Assembly: GCA_900771325.1 (NCBI GenBank)
Contig: CAAGNN010000052.1
Coordinates: forward strand, 1-64,000
Direction of reading: 5' to 3'
Source of the DNA: Kiritimatiellia bacterium
GTDB taxonomy: Bacteria > Verrucomicrobiota > Kiritimatiellia > RFP12 > DVOR01
Length of the DNA: 64,000 nucleotides
In this document: positions 28,101-35,949 of the stretch, piece by piece
Layout: each line of letters begins with the position of its first letter
Position numbering within the stretch: position 1 is the stretch's first letter
Notes under the pieces: model-generated
The model's database searches: none
What the model saw: the letters and a program-made list of their open reading frames with translations, nothing else
What the model was told of the DNA's origin: nothing
Made by a program: the position numbers and the translations under genes

Positions 28101-30764
28101 CCGGTCATCCCCGATGAGGACCTGGGCGGTCACTATCCCTACGAGATCCACCGCAGCTATTGGATTGCCCGCTGGGCGGCCATCCGCCAGGGCAAGCTCC
28201 TCTTCGTGCTCAGCGGCGCGGATTGGTGCAGCTGGTGCTCGCGCGTGAAGGACTACCTGAAGACCATCCCCGACTTTGAGAAGGACTTCGTGGTCTACTT
28301 CGCTTCGCGCGACTCCTACGACTATTCGCCCTACTTCTCCGGCGGTCTGCCCCAATACGGCACGGCCGATCCGCGCCAGGCCAACCCCTTCGCCGGCGTG
28401 GCGCAGAGCGATGGCTCGATGGCTTGGTCCAACGCCTGGACCGCTGCCGGCTCGGGGCTGCTCTATGCGCGCCGGGGCTACGACGAGGCGAGCATCTCGG
28501 CGGCCGTCAGCACGGCGCGCGCGGCTTACCCCGGCGGTATTCAGGTGGGCAATGTGGAGTCCCCCGCGCTCACCATTAAGGGCCCGACGCACGTCCTCGC
28601 CGGCTCGCCCACGGCCTACACCCTGGCCGTCACCTTCCCCGACAGCGTGGAGATGGCGCTCGACCACCGCGTGAAGTGGGAGGTGCTCTCGGGCAACGCC
28701 ACCCTCACCGAGGCCGGCGTGCTCACCGCCTCGGCCCCCGGTGCCATCACCTTGCGCGCCACCAACTTCCACGACTTCCCCGGCACCTCCGCCGAGCTCG
28801 CCGTCACGGCCCTGGAAGCTTCGGCCATCACCGCGCTCGATATCCCCGTCGACACGCTCAACCTGGCCCTCGACGCCACGCCGCAGCTCCCCTGTTTGGC
28901 CACCTTCAGCGACGGCACCCAGGCGGCCATCCTCCCCTCCACCTGGTCGGTCGCCTACGTGGAGAACTCCTTCTCGAGCCTCCCGAACTTTGGCACGGGC
29001 TACACGCCTGAACCCAAGCTCGCCGCCGATGGCACCCTCAGCTACATTAACCCCTCCGTGGCGAACCACAAGCTCTCCGTCACCGCCGCGATGGCGGGTG
29101 GCCCCTCGGTCACGCGCGAAGTGACGGTCTACGGGCCGCGTCAGATGATCCCCTCGCAGGTCACGCTGCTGAGCAACCAGCGCGTCTCGGCCGGCTCGGT
29201 GGTCCGCCTTAAGGTCAGCGAGCTGAGCTACAACGACGGCACGGAGGTCAAGACCACCGGCGAGACGGCCCTGGCCAACTACTACCTCACCGTGAACGAG
29301 GGCTACACTTCGGTGGCCGCCTCCCGCACGCCCGATTGGACAATCGCCCTCGGGCCGAGCTTCGCCACCGCGCCCAGCGGCACCACCCTCTCGGCCAAGG
29401 TCGCCGCCTCCGCGCAGAACAGCGCCTACACCTCCTACGAGGCTTGGCCCAACCTCACCCACGCCCTCACCTACATCCCCGCCGGCGAGGTCGTCGAGCA
29501 AGGGAAATACGGCAATGTTCCCTCCGGCTGGCTGGAGGCCTACTTCCCCGGCACGGAGCACACCGCCGCCCAGGCCCAGGAAGACTCCGATGGCGACGGC
29601 TATGCCAACTGGGAGGAGTTTATCCTCGGCACCGAGCCCGACCAGGCCGCCGATGCCTTCGCCTTCACCTCGCAGCACTTCTCGGCAATGGTGAGCGATG
29701 CCACCATCAACCTCTACTACAAGGTGATGTACACCCTCCGCTCCGGCCGCGAATACACCCTCCAAGCCAAGGTCAACTGGTCCGACCCGTGGCAGGACGT
29801 GGGCATCATCGACGCCGATAAGCGCACGCAACCCGAGGTGCTCAACCAGCCTCTGGCCGACAGCGCCAACTTCTTCCGCGTCTCGGTGCGCTTCAGCAAG
29901 GAGAGCGGCAGCTACACCTACACCGAGGAGGCGGTCATCCCCAACGGCCTCGCCATCACCCCCGGTGCGGTGCTCGAGCTCGATGGCGCGCAGCCCCTCG
30001 CGCTCACCGCCCTGGCGATGGATGATTACGCCCCCGGCAACCCCCTCATCCGCCTCCCCGAGGGCCTCGACCCCGGCACCGTCATCCTCTCGGCCCCTGC
30101 CAATTGCGACCGTTGGATGGCCTGCTTCCGCCCCGCAGACTCCGCCGTCTACGCCTTCGAGGTCACGCCCTCGGCAGATGGCAAGCGCTTGGAGCTGCGC
30201 ACCGCCAGCCCCTTCAATCCGCAGCCCAAGCCGCCCGCAGGCGATAGCGGCACCTTCCGCGAGGACATCAAGGCCCAGCTCGCCGAGGCCGCCCGCGCCG
30301 CCGGCTTCACGCAGGACTTCACCCTGCAAATGCGCGAGCGCGGCGGCTCCTTCGCCGAGCCCTCGGTCGAGCGCGTCAATGGTGTGATGGACTGCTTCTC
30401 GGGGCTCGCCCTCGAGCCGAACGCCGCCGAGAACACCCTCACCATCCACTACAACTTCGGCATCGACTCGATGGCCTTCGTCACCCTCGAGGGCACCCCC
30501 TGCGTCGTCTTCGGCGCGAAGGTGACAAGCCAGCTGCCCGGCTCCGCCGAGCCCTCCCAGGCCGACTTCGCCGAGGGCACCACCCTCGCGCTCCTGCGCT
30601 GCGCCAACCTCGGCGAGGAGAGCACCCAGGCCGAGGTTGTCGAGGTGACCGATCCCTCCGGCACCACCGCCGGACAATGCTCCGCCCCCGGGCAACGCTA
30701 CTTCCGCTACACCCTTCCCAAGACTGCCAGCACGCACTTCTTCACCCTCCGCATCTCCCGCTAA
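25125..30764 (+). CDS. Giant secreted C10-type protease with degenerate IdeS-like and thioredoxin-like domains
   Basis: A 1879-residue exported protein; the signal peptide covers residues ~1-26 (cleavage near ARAEF). ~40-260: streptopain (C10)-like peptidase with nucleophile C67 in GYVGCVGTMLSQ, H215 in MGHAVIIDGWD, and N236/W239 in LNYGWQGLYDGWY; no long propeptide precedes it. ~440-670: beta-sandwich, fibronectin/Ig-like. ~700-960: IdeS/Mac-like fold in which the nucleophile position is A731 (AWASPAANALAWW) and the histidine position is S885 (before LTIWG), so probably inactive. ~1015-1130: thioredoxin-like with C1035-S-W-C1038. ~1180-1480: Ig-like modules. ~1487: calcium motif DSDGDGYANWEEF. 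Acidic-proline linkers (EDPDPEPEPDPTP) join domains. It is the sole gene between two repeat-filled gaps. Roles in host-protein degradation are inference. Confidence 0.85.
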   Translation: MSYRGAIACLLAACQAVLVTALARAEFVGSGEYIEPMVKVSWNQRTPWNFYLPVLGNDARDGGYVGCVGTMLSQLLTVHQWPARLEVPLDRSLKLEYASPISEGYRERMSFNDEVPMPWAEAAAVKSPATYRAKHAAARVCLFVDLLTDMKFLQTGADSTIGNCMNPDQTPYYEVDEVLNVATFTAEQLAEKIYPSLAKGCPVGVEIMYENRMGHAVIIDGWDARDPSAVPKIHLNYGWQGLYDGWYELLQTPDTLRNLSLGFRPKPRAQFAPLPNRTTGSASLAWDFPAYWAERGLSGWTLACESSAGQNPQTLTDPFTQLLDPVAALDTQNERKPLFAVGRITDGSHDATNGSAEANYLLVTTVLDVHAKTYTWPQLFVPEAASTLTFRAQSCYARNEALVLELRAGNAPWRVIHTFTSADETKGAEEAISLPLGDYANRPCQLRLRLQRTHVSGTEAVFENQVAYRLRDWQISQATPLVAAGEVTVSDPAARTYTASGLTAGTAYAWRITPRFADASPEGLASAPVSTLAASTGAALPEILSVTSPAGTALDEECRRACAPAGRTTLRVKLSAGATPLAPRCQNRDLLSEEDFSITSRGNDTYDLSFTMAGKSAKAISAYTSNAALLTLRATDADGNLAARDVMLQFVAGTASDPNPETGEVDPGDTPEEGGTGEPALGGDQSARQATEVLTAEGNLLRFAPGLTYAEGKWSGWVDNSQIGNSTTAFAWASPAANALAWWLANYRKQGGTLSPGTAEAAYIGESATSTGGYDSPVADVFVDCWTTAANDYQPLYALQWLFDGTYLAMSGDYPALKSTATLPTGLVRSAIASTLIPDLKVYIGESSSSYTALGTDQAAITQAFSDYLLDNLTHGPIMVATNTSYLTIWGVEAQQAGTAEAPAWLVKTVYATDPTNAPSALEALPYNGVYYAWGSYSPRLGEETLVYRTIPVYAYGHANGQASSGGTGGEDPDPEPEPDPTPGETPDPAADPVIPDEDLGGHYPYEIHRSYWIARWAAIRQGKLLFVLSGADWCSWCSRVKDYLKTIPDFEKDFVVYFASRDSYDYSPYFSGGLPQYGTADPRQANPFAGVAQSDGSMAWSNAWTAAGSGLLYARRGYDEASISAAVSTARAAYPGGIQVGNVESPALTIKGPTHVLAGSPTAYTLAVTFPDSVEMALDHRVKWEVLSGNATLTEAGVLTASAPGAITLRATNFHDFPGTSAELAVTALEASAITALDIPVDTLNLALDATPQLPCLATFSDGTQAAILPSTWSVAYVENSFSSLPNFGTGYTPEPKLAADGTLSYINPSVANHKLSVTAAMAGGPSVTREVTVYGPRQMIPSQVTLLSNQRVSAGSVVRLKVSELSYNDGTEVKTTGETALANYYLTVNEGYTSVAASRTPDWTIALGPSFATAPSGTTLSAKVAASAQNSAYTSYEAWPNLTHALTYIPAGEVVEQGKYGNVPSGWLEAYFPGTEHTAAQAQEDSDGDGYANWEEFILGTEPDQAADAFAFTSQHFSAMVSDATINLYYKVMYTLRSGREYTLQAKVNWSDPWQDVGIIDADKRTQPEVLNQPLADSANFFRVSVRFSKESGSYTYTEEAVIPNGLAITPGAVLELDGAQPLALTALAMDDYAPGNPLIRLPEGLDPGTVILSAPANCDRWMACFRPADSAVYAFEVTPSADGKRLELRTASPFNPQPKPPAGDSGTFREDIKAQLAEAARAAGFTQDFTLQMRERGGSFAEPSVERVNGVMDCFSGLALEPNAAENTLTIHYNFGIDSMAFVTLEGTPCVVFGAKVTSQLPGSAEPSQADFAEGTTLALLRCANLGEESTQAEVVEVTDPSGTTAGQCSAPGQRYFRYTLPKTASTHFFTLRISR

Positions 30765-30783
30765 CGCGCAGCGCAACGCGCGT

Positions 30784-30794
30784 TGTGCTATAGT
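30784..30794 (+). promoter_or_regulatory. Promoter of the Tad operon, leaderless
   Basis: TTGTGC-TATAGT, hexamer 30789-30794, only 6 bases before ATG 30801; transcription would start at or inside the start codon. An upstream in-frame TTG (30783) overlaps the promoter and is rejected as start. Confidence 0.5.
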
Positions 30795-30800
30795 AGCGCT

Positions 30801-31376
30801 ATGAAGTTCTCAGGCAAGTTGATTGTTCGAAAGGCGCTACTGGCGGCAGTGGTCGGGGTGGCGGTGTTGCTGTTGGGGGATGTCTTCCAGCGGTGGACGC
30901 GGCCACGGGCGGAGGAGGTTCTCGGGCAGCTGGGCGCCGAGAAGGTGATGGTGCAGAGTTTGACGGTGAATGGGCGCGCGTTGGTGGCCGAGTTGTGGCG
31001 GCTGCCGGAGACCTCGAGCGCGGCACCGTTGCGCAAGGCCGGGGGCAAGGCGTTGGTGGTGGGGAAGCTGGTCTACCTCTTTCAGGGCGACGAGCTGACC
31101 CAGGCGCGGGGAGCGTGCACCTATCCGCAGGACTTCCCGGCGTTGGCGCTGGCGTGCGACTATGTGGTGGAGGCAGGCTTGGCGCAGTATGTGACGGGGC
31201 GGACGCGGTCGCTGCCCGAGGTGGTCTCGGGCGAGTTGGCGGCATCGGCGCAGGCAGCGGGGTGGGAAGCGGTCGGGCCCGGGGTGTGGAAGCGCGGGCG
31301 CGAGGTGCTGGTGGCGCAGATTTCCGAGCGCGAGCAGGAGACCTATGTGGCGTTAATGAAGACGCAGGAGCAGTGA
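30801..31376 (+). CDS. Membrane-anchored protein at head of Tad operon, unknown
   Basis: A 191-residue protein with an N-terminal membrane segment (ALLAAVVGVAVLLLGDVF) and a soluble periplasmic-type domain with repeated short strands (VMVQSLTVNGRALVAELW, GGKALVVGKLVYLFQGDE). It ends 1 base before cpaB, so it is almost certainly part of the pilus/secretion operon. It has no prepilin-like signal (no G-x4-E site) and no recognisable family; an accessory pilus-assembly role is inferred from position only. Confidence 0.65.
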   Translation: MKFSGKLIVRKALLAAVVGVAVLLLGDVFQRWTRPRAEEVLGQLGAEKVMVQSLTVNGRALVAELWRLPETSSAAPLRKAGGKALVVGKLVYLFQGDELTQARGACTYPQDFPALALACDYVVEAGLAQYVTGRTRSLPEVVSGELAASAQAAGWEAVGPGVWKRGREVLVAQISEREQETYVALMKTQEQ

Positions 31377-31377
31377 A

Positions 31378-32184
31378 ATGAAGCAGAAGATTATCCTGGC
31401 GGCGGCGGTGGTGGCGGGGCTCTTGGCGGCCTTTCTCACCGGGTCCTACATCAGCTCGCGCGAGCGGGCGTTGCAGGCGGAGAAGGAGGCCTTCAACCGG
31501 CGCAATCGGATGGTGGAGGCGGTGGTGCTCTCCAAGTCGCTCCCCGCGGGCGCTAAGCTGACGATGGAGGACTTGGGAGTGTTGGAGTTCCCGGAGCGGG
31601 CGCTGCGCGAGCAGTCGATCCGGCCGGATGGGAACATCGCGTTGCGCCTGGTGGGGCGGCGTTTGGCGGTGGGGGTCTCGGCCCGGCAGCCGCTAATGTG
31701 GAGCGATATCGAAGGCGGTGCGCCCGATGAGCGGGGCCTCTCGGGGCTGCTGCGCCCGAAGATGCGCGCGCTCTCCATCTCGGTCTCGAGCGCAGCAAGC
31801 GTCACAAATATGGTGCGGCCGACCGACCACGTGGACGTGTTGGGGACCTTCTCACTGCCGAGCAAGCAGGTGGAGGGGGCCACTGAGCTCGTCACGATGA
31901 CCATCTTGCAGGATGTCCTGGTGCTGGCCACCGGGCAAGAGACGGCGAGCACCTATCGCGGCGGGCGGGTGAACTACTCGCAGGTCACCCTCGAAGTCTC
32001 CCCCCACGAGGCCGAGGTGCTCACCTTCGCCGAGCAGATGCGCGGGCGCCTGACCCTCACCCTGCGCAACCCCGAGGACCTCCACTACGAAAAGGAGCTG
32101 CCCCAGGTGGACTTTGCGCGCATTCGCCAGACCCTCGAGGGGATGAACGAAAGCCGGCAGAAGGATATTCTGCACAAGCGCTAA
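31378..32184 (+). CDS. cpaB: Flp pilus assembly protein CpaB/RcpC
   Basis: Periplasmic component of the Tad (Flp) pilus apparatus. The 268 residues begin with a membrane anchor (ILAAAVVAGLLAAFLTGSYI), followed by an SAF-type beta-clip domain (VEAVVLSKSLPAGAKLTMEDLGV) and the RcpC region (MRALSISVSSAASVTNMVRPTDHVDVLGTF, cut here across several conserved segments). The TNMVRPTDHVDV segment and the C-terminal VTLEVSPHEAEVLTFAEQ are typical. It sits directly upstream of the ATPase gene. Confidence 0.88.
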   Translation: MKQKIILAAAVVAGLLAAFLTGSYISSRERALQAEKEAFNRRNRMVEAVVLSKSLPAGAKLTMEDLGVLEFPERALREQSIRPDGNIALRLVGRRLAVGVSARQPLMWSDIEGGAPDERGLSGLLRPKMRALSISVSSAASVTNMVRPTDHVDVLGTFSLPSKQVEGATELVTMTILQDVLVLATGQETASTYRGGRVNYSQVTLEVSPHEAEVLTFAEQMRGRLTLTLRNPEDLHYEKELPQVDFARIRQTLEGMNESRQKDILHKR

Positions 32185-32190
32185 GCGGCT

Positions 32191-33867
32191 ATGAACTACC
32201 AAATCACCATCGCCATTCCCGGCCAGGCCGTGCGGCAGATTGTCTTCCCCTGCGGCGCCTACCTGGTTGGGCGCGGGCTCGACTGCCCCTTGCACCTGGA
32301 AGACGGCAGCGTCAGCGAGCTGCACGCCAAGCTCATCCTCACGCCCACCGAGGTCTGGATTGAGGACCTGGGCTCCTCCAACGGCACGATGGTCAATGCC
32401 ACCCCCATTCGCGAACCGCAGCGGCTGGACGACCGGGCCGTCGTGACCGTGGGCAGCACCGTCTTTCGCGTCTCGCCCGTGGCCCAAGCACCAGCCCCGG
32501 CACCCGCCCCCGCGCCGATGGCCGCGCCGCCTCCGCCCGCGCCGCTCCTCGAAGAGAAGCCCGATCCGCTCGTCGCCGTCCGCGCCGAGGTCAAGGCGCA
32601 AATCCATGCCGAGTTGGTCAAGCGCCTGGACCTCAAGCGCCTGGCCACGAGCTCGCTCTCGGCCGAGGCGCTCGGTGCGCGCGTCCGCGAGACGCTCCAG
32701 ACCATCCTCGCCGAGGTGACCGCGCGCCGCGCCCTGCCGGCGGGGTTGGACGCGCAGGCGTTGGAGGAGGAGCTCTATAACGAGTCGGTCCGCCTGGGGC
32801 CGATCGAGACCTTCCTGGCCGACGAGAGCGTCACGGAGATTATGGTCAACGGCCCCCGGCAAGTCTATGTGGAGCGCCACGGCAAGCTCGAGCGCTCGCC
32901 GCTGACCTTTATGGACGAGGCAAGCGTGATGGCGGTTATCGAGCGCATCGTCTCCCCCCTCGGCCGGCGCATCGACGAGAGCCAGCCCTACGTCGATGCC
33001 CGCCTGGCCGACGGCTCGCGCGTCAACGCCATCATCCCGCCCCTCTCGCTCATCGGCCCGTGCATTACCATCCGCAAGTTCGCCAAGCGTGTCCTGACGG
33101 TGGAGGACTTCATCCGCTTTGGCACCTGGACGCAGGCGATGGCCGACTTCCTGCGCGTCTGCGTGCTACTGCGCAAGAACATCATCGTGGCCGGCGGCAC
33201 CGGCTCGGGCAAGACCACCCTGCTCAACGTCCTCTCGGGCTTCATCCCGCCCAGCGACCGCATTCTCACCATCGAGGATGCCGCCGAACTGCGCCTCAAC
33301 CAGCCCCACGTGGTCCGCCTGGAAGCCCGCCCGCCGAACATCGAAGGGCGCGGAGCGGTGACCATCCGCGACCTGGTGCGCAATGCGCTGCGTATGCGGC
33401 CGGACCGCATCATCGTCGGCGAATGCCGCGGCGGGGAGAGCCTAGATATGCTCCAAGCGATGAACACCGGCCACGATGGCTCGCTCACCACCGTCCACGC
33501 CAACTCGCCGCGCGATGTCATCAGCCGCTTGGAGACAATGGTGCTGATGTCGGGCGTGGAGCTGCCCAGCCGCGCCATCCGCGAGCAGATTGCCTCGGCC
33601 GTCGACCTGGTGGTGCAAGAAGCGCGCCTGGCTGACGGCTCGCGCCGCATCGTCTCGGTGACGGAGGTGATGGGGATGGAGGGAACGCAGATCGTGATGC
33701 AAGAGCTCTTCGCCTTCCGCCAGCGCGGGGTCGACCCCCAGGGCCGCATTCTCGGCGACCTCGTGGCCACCGGCACGATGCCCTCCTTCTACGACTCGCT
33801 CTCCTCGCGCGGGCTGAGCCTCGATCCGGCCCTCTTCGCGGCCGAAGGCGAAGGGCTACGCCGATGA
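32191..33867 (+). CDS. cpaF: FHA-CpaF fusion, Tad secretion ATPase
   Basis: A 558-residue protein. Residues ~1-90 form an FHA domain (LVGRGLDCPLHL, SELHAKL, LGSSNGTMVN), followed by a proline/alanine linker (~95-120). The rest is a CpaF/TadA-type ATPase: the N-terminal module (DESVTEIMVNGPRQVYVERHG cut across the family block), Walker A GGTGSGKT (335-342), Asp box TIEDAAELRL, Walker B IIVGECRGGE and His box GSLTTVHANSP. It powers Flp pilus assembly at the inner membrane. The FHA fusion implies phosphothreonine-dependent recruitment or control. Its 3' end overlaps tadB by 4 bases. Confidence 0.92.
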   Translation: MNYQITIAIPGQAVRQIVFPCGAYLVGRGLDCPLHLEDGSVSELHAKLILTPTEVWIEDLGSSNGTMVNATPIREPQRLDDRAVVTVGSTVFRVSPVAQAPAPAPAPAPMAAPPPPAPLLEEKPDPLVAVRAEVKAQIHAELVKRLDLKRLATSSLSAEALGARVRETLQTILAEVTARRALPAGLDAQALEEELYNESVRLGPIETFLADESVTEIMVNGPRQVYVERHGKLERSPLTFMDEASVMAVIERIVSPLGRRIDESQPYVDARLADGSRVNAIIPPLSLIGPCITIRKFAKRVLTVEDFIRFGTWTQAMADFLRVCVLLRKNIIVAGGTGSGKTTLLNVLSGFIPPSDRILTIEDAAELRLNQPHVVRLEARPPNIEGRGAVTIRDLVRNALRMRPDRIIVGECRGGESLDMLQAMNTGHDGSLTTVHANSPRDVISRLETMVLMSGVELPSRAIREQIASAVDLVVQEARLADGSRRIVSVTEVMGMEGTQIVMQELFAFRQRGVDPQGRILGDLVATGTMPSFYDSLSSRGLSLDPALFAAEGEGLRR

Positions 33868-34742
33868 TCTTCACCTGCACCCTCCTCCTGGCCGCCCTGG
33901 CCGCCGGCGCCCTCACCTGGGGCCTGGCCGCCGCCTTCGCCGAGGGCGCCGCCACCGCCTCGGGCACCTACGAGCGCGAGATGACCCAGTCGCTCGAGGC
34001 GATGTTCCTCTTCGTGCCGGCCAAGCGGTTGGTGGACCTGGGGTGGATGTCCGCGGCGTTCGTCTTCCTGCTGGCGATGTTGCCCTTCTGCCGTCTGGAG
34101 CCGGTGTGGGTGGTGCCGGCGGGACTCTGCGTGGCCGGCGCGCTCGCCTCGGGGGCCTTCTTCCTCCCGCGTCTGGTGGTGCGCCACCTCCGCGTCCGCC
34201 GCCTCGAGCGCTTCAACCTCCAGCTCCTCGAGGCGCTCCCGATGATGGCCAACGCCCTGCGCGCCGGCTTCTCCATCAACCAAGCCTTCGACTCCGTGGC
34301 GCAGGGCACCTCCGGTCCCATCCAGCAAGAGTTCTCCCTAATGCTCCATCAGATGCAGGTGGGCGTCTCCTTCTCCGATGCCCTTGCCGAGCTCGACCGC
34401 CGCGTCGGCAGCGAGGACCTCACCCTCGTCTGCACCGCCATCGACATCGCCCGCCGCTCCGGCGGCAACCTCACCGAGATCTTCGAGACCATCGCCCAGA
34501 CCATCCGCGCCCGCCTGCGCATCGCCCAGCACGTCAAGTCCCTGACCGCCCAGGGCCGCCTGCAAGGGCTCATCATCGGCGCGATGCCCTTCCTCCTGGC
34601 CGGCGGGCTGGCCATCTTCAAGCCCAAGCTGATGCTCCCGTTCATCTGCTCGCTCCCCGGCGCGCTCACCCTCCTGGCCGTCTGCGCCCTCGTGGCCTCC
34701 GGCGGCTGGATGATCCGCAAGATTGTCACCATCGACGTGTAG
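33864..34742 (+). CDS. tadB: Tad pilus inner-membrane protein TadB
   Basis: A 292-residue T2SSF-domain membrane protein. It starts with a membrane segment (TLLLAALAAGALTWGLAAAF), has two more near residues 55-95, the cytoplasmic GspF-like domain (LEALPMMANALRAGFSINQAF, RRSGGNLTEIFETIA) and two C-terminal membrane segments (LIIGAMPFLLAGGLAIF, LLAVCALVASGGWMI). It pairs with TadC as platform for the CpaF ATPase. The ATG overlaps the cpaF stop, indicating translational coupling. Confidence 0.9.
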   Translation: MIFTCTLLLAALAAGALTWGLAAAFAEGAATASGTYEREMTQSLEAMFLFVPAKRLVDLGWMSAAFVFLLAMLPFCRLEPVWVVPAGLCVAGALASGAFFLPRLVVRHLRVRRLERFNLQLLEALPMMANALRAGFSINQAFDSVAQGTSGPIQQEFSLMLHQMQVGVSFSDALAELDRRVGSEDLTLVCTAIDIARRSGGNLTEIFETIAQTIRARLRIAQHVKSLTAQGRLQGLIIGAMPFLLAGGLAIFKPKLMLPFICSLPGALTLLAVCALVASGGWMIRKIVTIDV

Positions 34743-34748
34743 GCCCCT

Positions 34749-35633
34749 ATGCTCCTCTTCTGGTCCGCCCTCCTCCTCTGGGCCGCGAGCGCCTCGGCAC
34801 TCGCCTGGTACGTCCTCTTCTACGCCACGCGCGTCACCTACGTCACCCTTGCCGACGGCCGCGCCCAGCTCCGCCTCCTCCCCCTCCCCTTCCGCCTCCT
34901 CCTCCCCTTCACGCAGAACCTCGACCCCCTCCTCCGCCGCGACAGCTTCGCCCAAGCCGCCGCCTCCGCCGCCTGGCAGCTCACCGCCGCCGGCTACGAC
35001 GGCCTCCTCACCGGCCGCGAGTTCGTGGCCCTCAAGCTCCTCCTCCCCCTCGCCGCCGCCCTCCTCCTCGCGCTCCTCTTCATCCCCCTCGGCCTCGACG
35101 CCACCCTCCCCTGGCTCTTCGGCACCCTCCTGGCGTGGATGTGGCCGCTCCACTGGCTCCGCCGCGAACGCGCCCGCCGCGCCAAAACCATCCTCCGCGC
35201 CCTCCCCTTCGTCCTCGACCTCCTCACCCTCTCGGTCGAAGCCGGGATGGACTTCATCGGTGCCATCCAGCGCAACTGCTCAATGCGCAAGCCCGACCCC
35301 CTCAACGAGGAACTCCTGCGGATGCAGCGCGAGATCCAAATCGGCACCACCCGCAAGGTCGCCCTCGCCAACCTCGCCGACCGTGTCCGCATCCCCCAGG
35401 TCCGCACCCTCGCCAACGCCCTCATCCAGGCCGACGAACTGGGCGTCTCCATCGGCACCATCCTGCGCATCCAAGCCGAGCAGCTCCGCCAAGACCGCTT
35501 CGAGCGCGCCGAAAAGCTCGCCCACGAGGCCCCCACCAAGCTCCTCTTCCCCCTCCTCCTCTTCATCTTCCCGGCCACCATCATCGTCCTCCTCGGCCCC
35601 ATCCTCGCCAACGTCCTACGCGACTTCACGTAA
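34749..35633 (+). CDS. tadC: Tad pilus inner-membrane protein TadC
   Basis: A 294-residue relative of TadB with the same plan: N-terminal membrane segment (LFWSALLLWAASASALAWYV), an internal pair near residues 95-130 (LLLPLAAALLLALLFIPLG), the T2SSF domain (LPFVLDLLTLSVEAGMDF, QADELGVSIGTILRIQAEQL) and a C-terminal membrane segment (LLFPLLLFIFPATIIVLLG). It begins 6 bases after tadB and is the last gene of the operon. No Flp pilin, secretin (CpaC), CpaE or prepilin peptidase is encoded nearby, so the rest of the machine must be elsewhere. Confidence 0.9.
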   Translation: MLLFWSALLLWAASASALAWYVLFYATRVTYVTLADGRAQLRLLPLPFRLLLPFTQNLDPLLRRDSFAQAAASAAWQLTAAGYDGLLTGREFVALKLLLPLAAALLLALLFIPLGLDATLPWLFGTLLAWMWPLHWLRRERARRAKTILRALPFVLDLLTLSVEAGMDFIGAIQRNCSMRKPDPLNEELLRMQREIQIGTTRKVALANLADRVRIPQVRTLANALIQADELGVSIGTILRIQAEQLRQDRFERAEKLAHEAPTKLLFPLLLFIFPATIIVLLGPILANVLRDFT

Positions 35634-35659
35634 GCACGCCGAAGGCTGCGCAGATTAGC

Positions 35660-35842
35660 AACCACAAAGTACACAAGGCTGCGCAGCGGGAAACCTCTGG
35701 GCAGCCTTTAAGGTTTTGCCGTGACCTGCGGAGCAGGTCACCGCCCCGGGGCGAGGGCGAACCCGGGGCGGGTCGAGGGTCAACCCGGGGCGGGTCGAGA
35801 GCGAACCCGGGGCGGGTCGAGGGTCAACCCGGGGCGGATGCA
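35660..35842. repeat. Families G-like and D
   Basis: 35720-35742: GTGACCTGCGGAGCAGGTCAC palindrome (family G type; 20 of its 21 bases pair) without the AACGCTTA tail. 35746-35842: four to five 22-bp family D units with linkers GTCGAGGGTCA and GTCGAGAGCGA. The rest of the gap up to the malic enzyme is its promoter. Confidence 0.75.
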
Positions 35843-35902
35843 TTGGAGCGCCGGGGGCAGGGCTCTTTTTCCCCAGCCGATCCGTCGCGGCGCGCGGCGG
35901 CT

Positions 35903-35913
35903 TGTGGTATACT
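35903..35913 (+). promoter_or_regulatory. Malic enzyme promoter, extended -10
   Basis: TTGTGG-TATACT, hexamer 35908-35913; leader ~30 bases with CAAGGAG before ATG 35950. Confidence 0.6.
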
Positions 35914-35949
35914 GGGCGCGTTTATTCCCTTATACCAAGGAGTGCTGCA

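Noticed and set aside
25407..30776. A 1789-residue open frame on the minus strand opposite the giant secreted protein
   Set aside because: It is a shadow of third-position G/C bias: composition is Gly/Val/Glu/Arg-rich with no motifs, while the plus strand has signal peptide, catalytic motifs and a ribosome-binding site.
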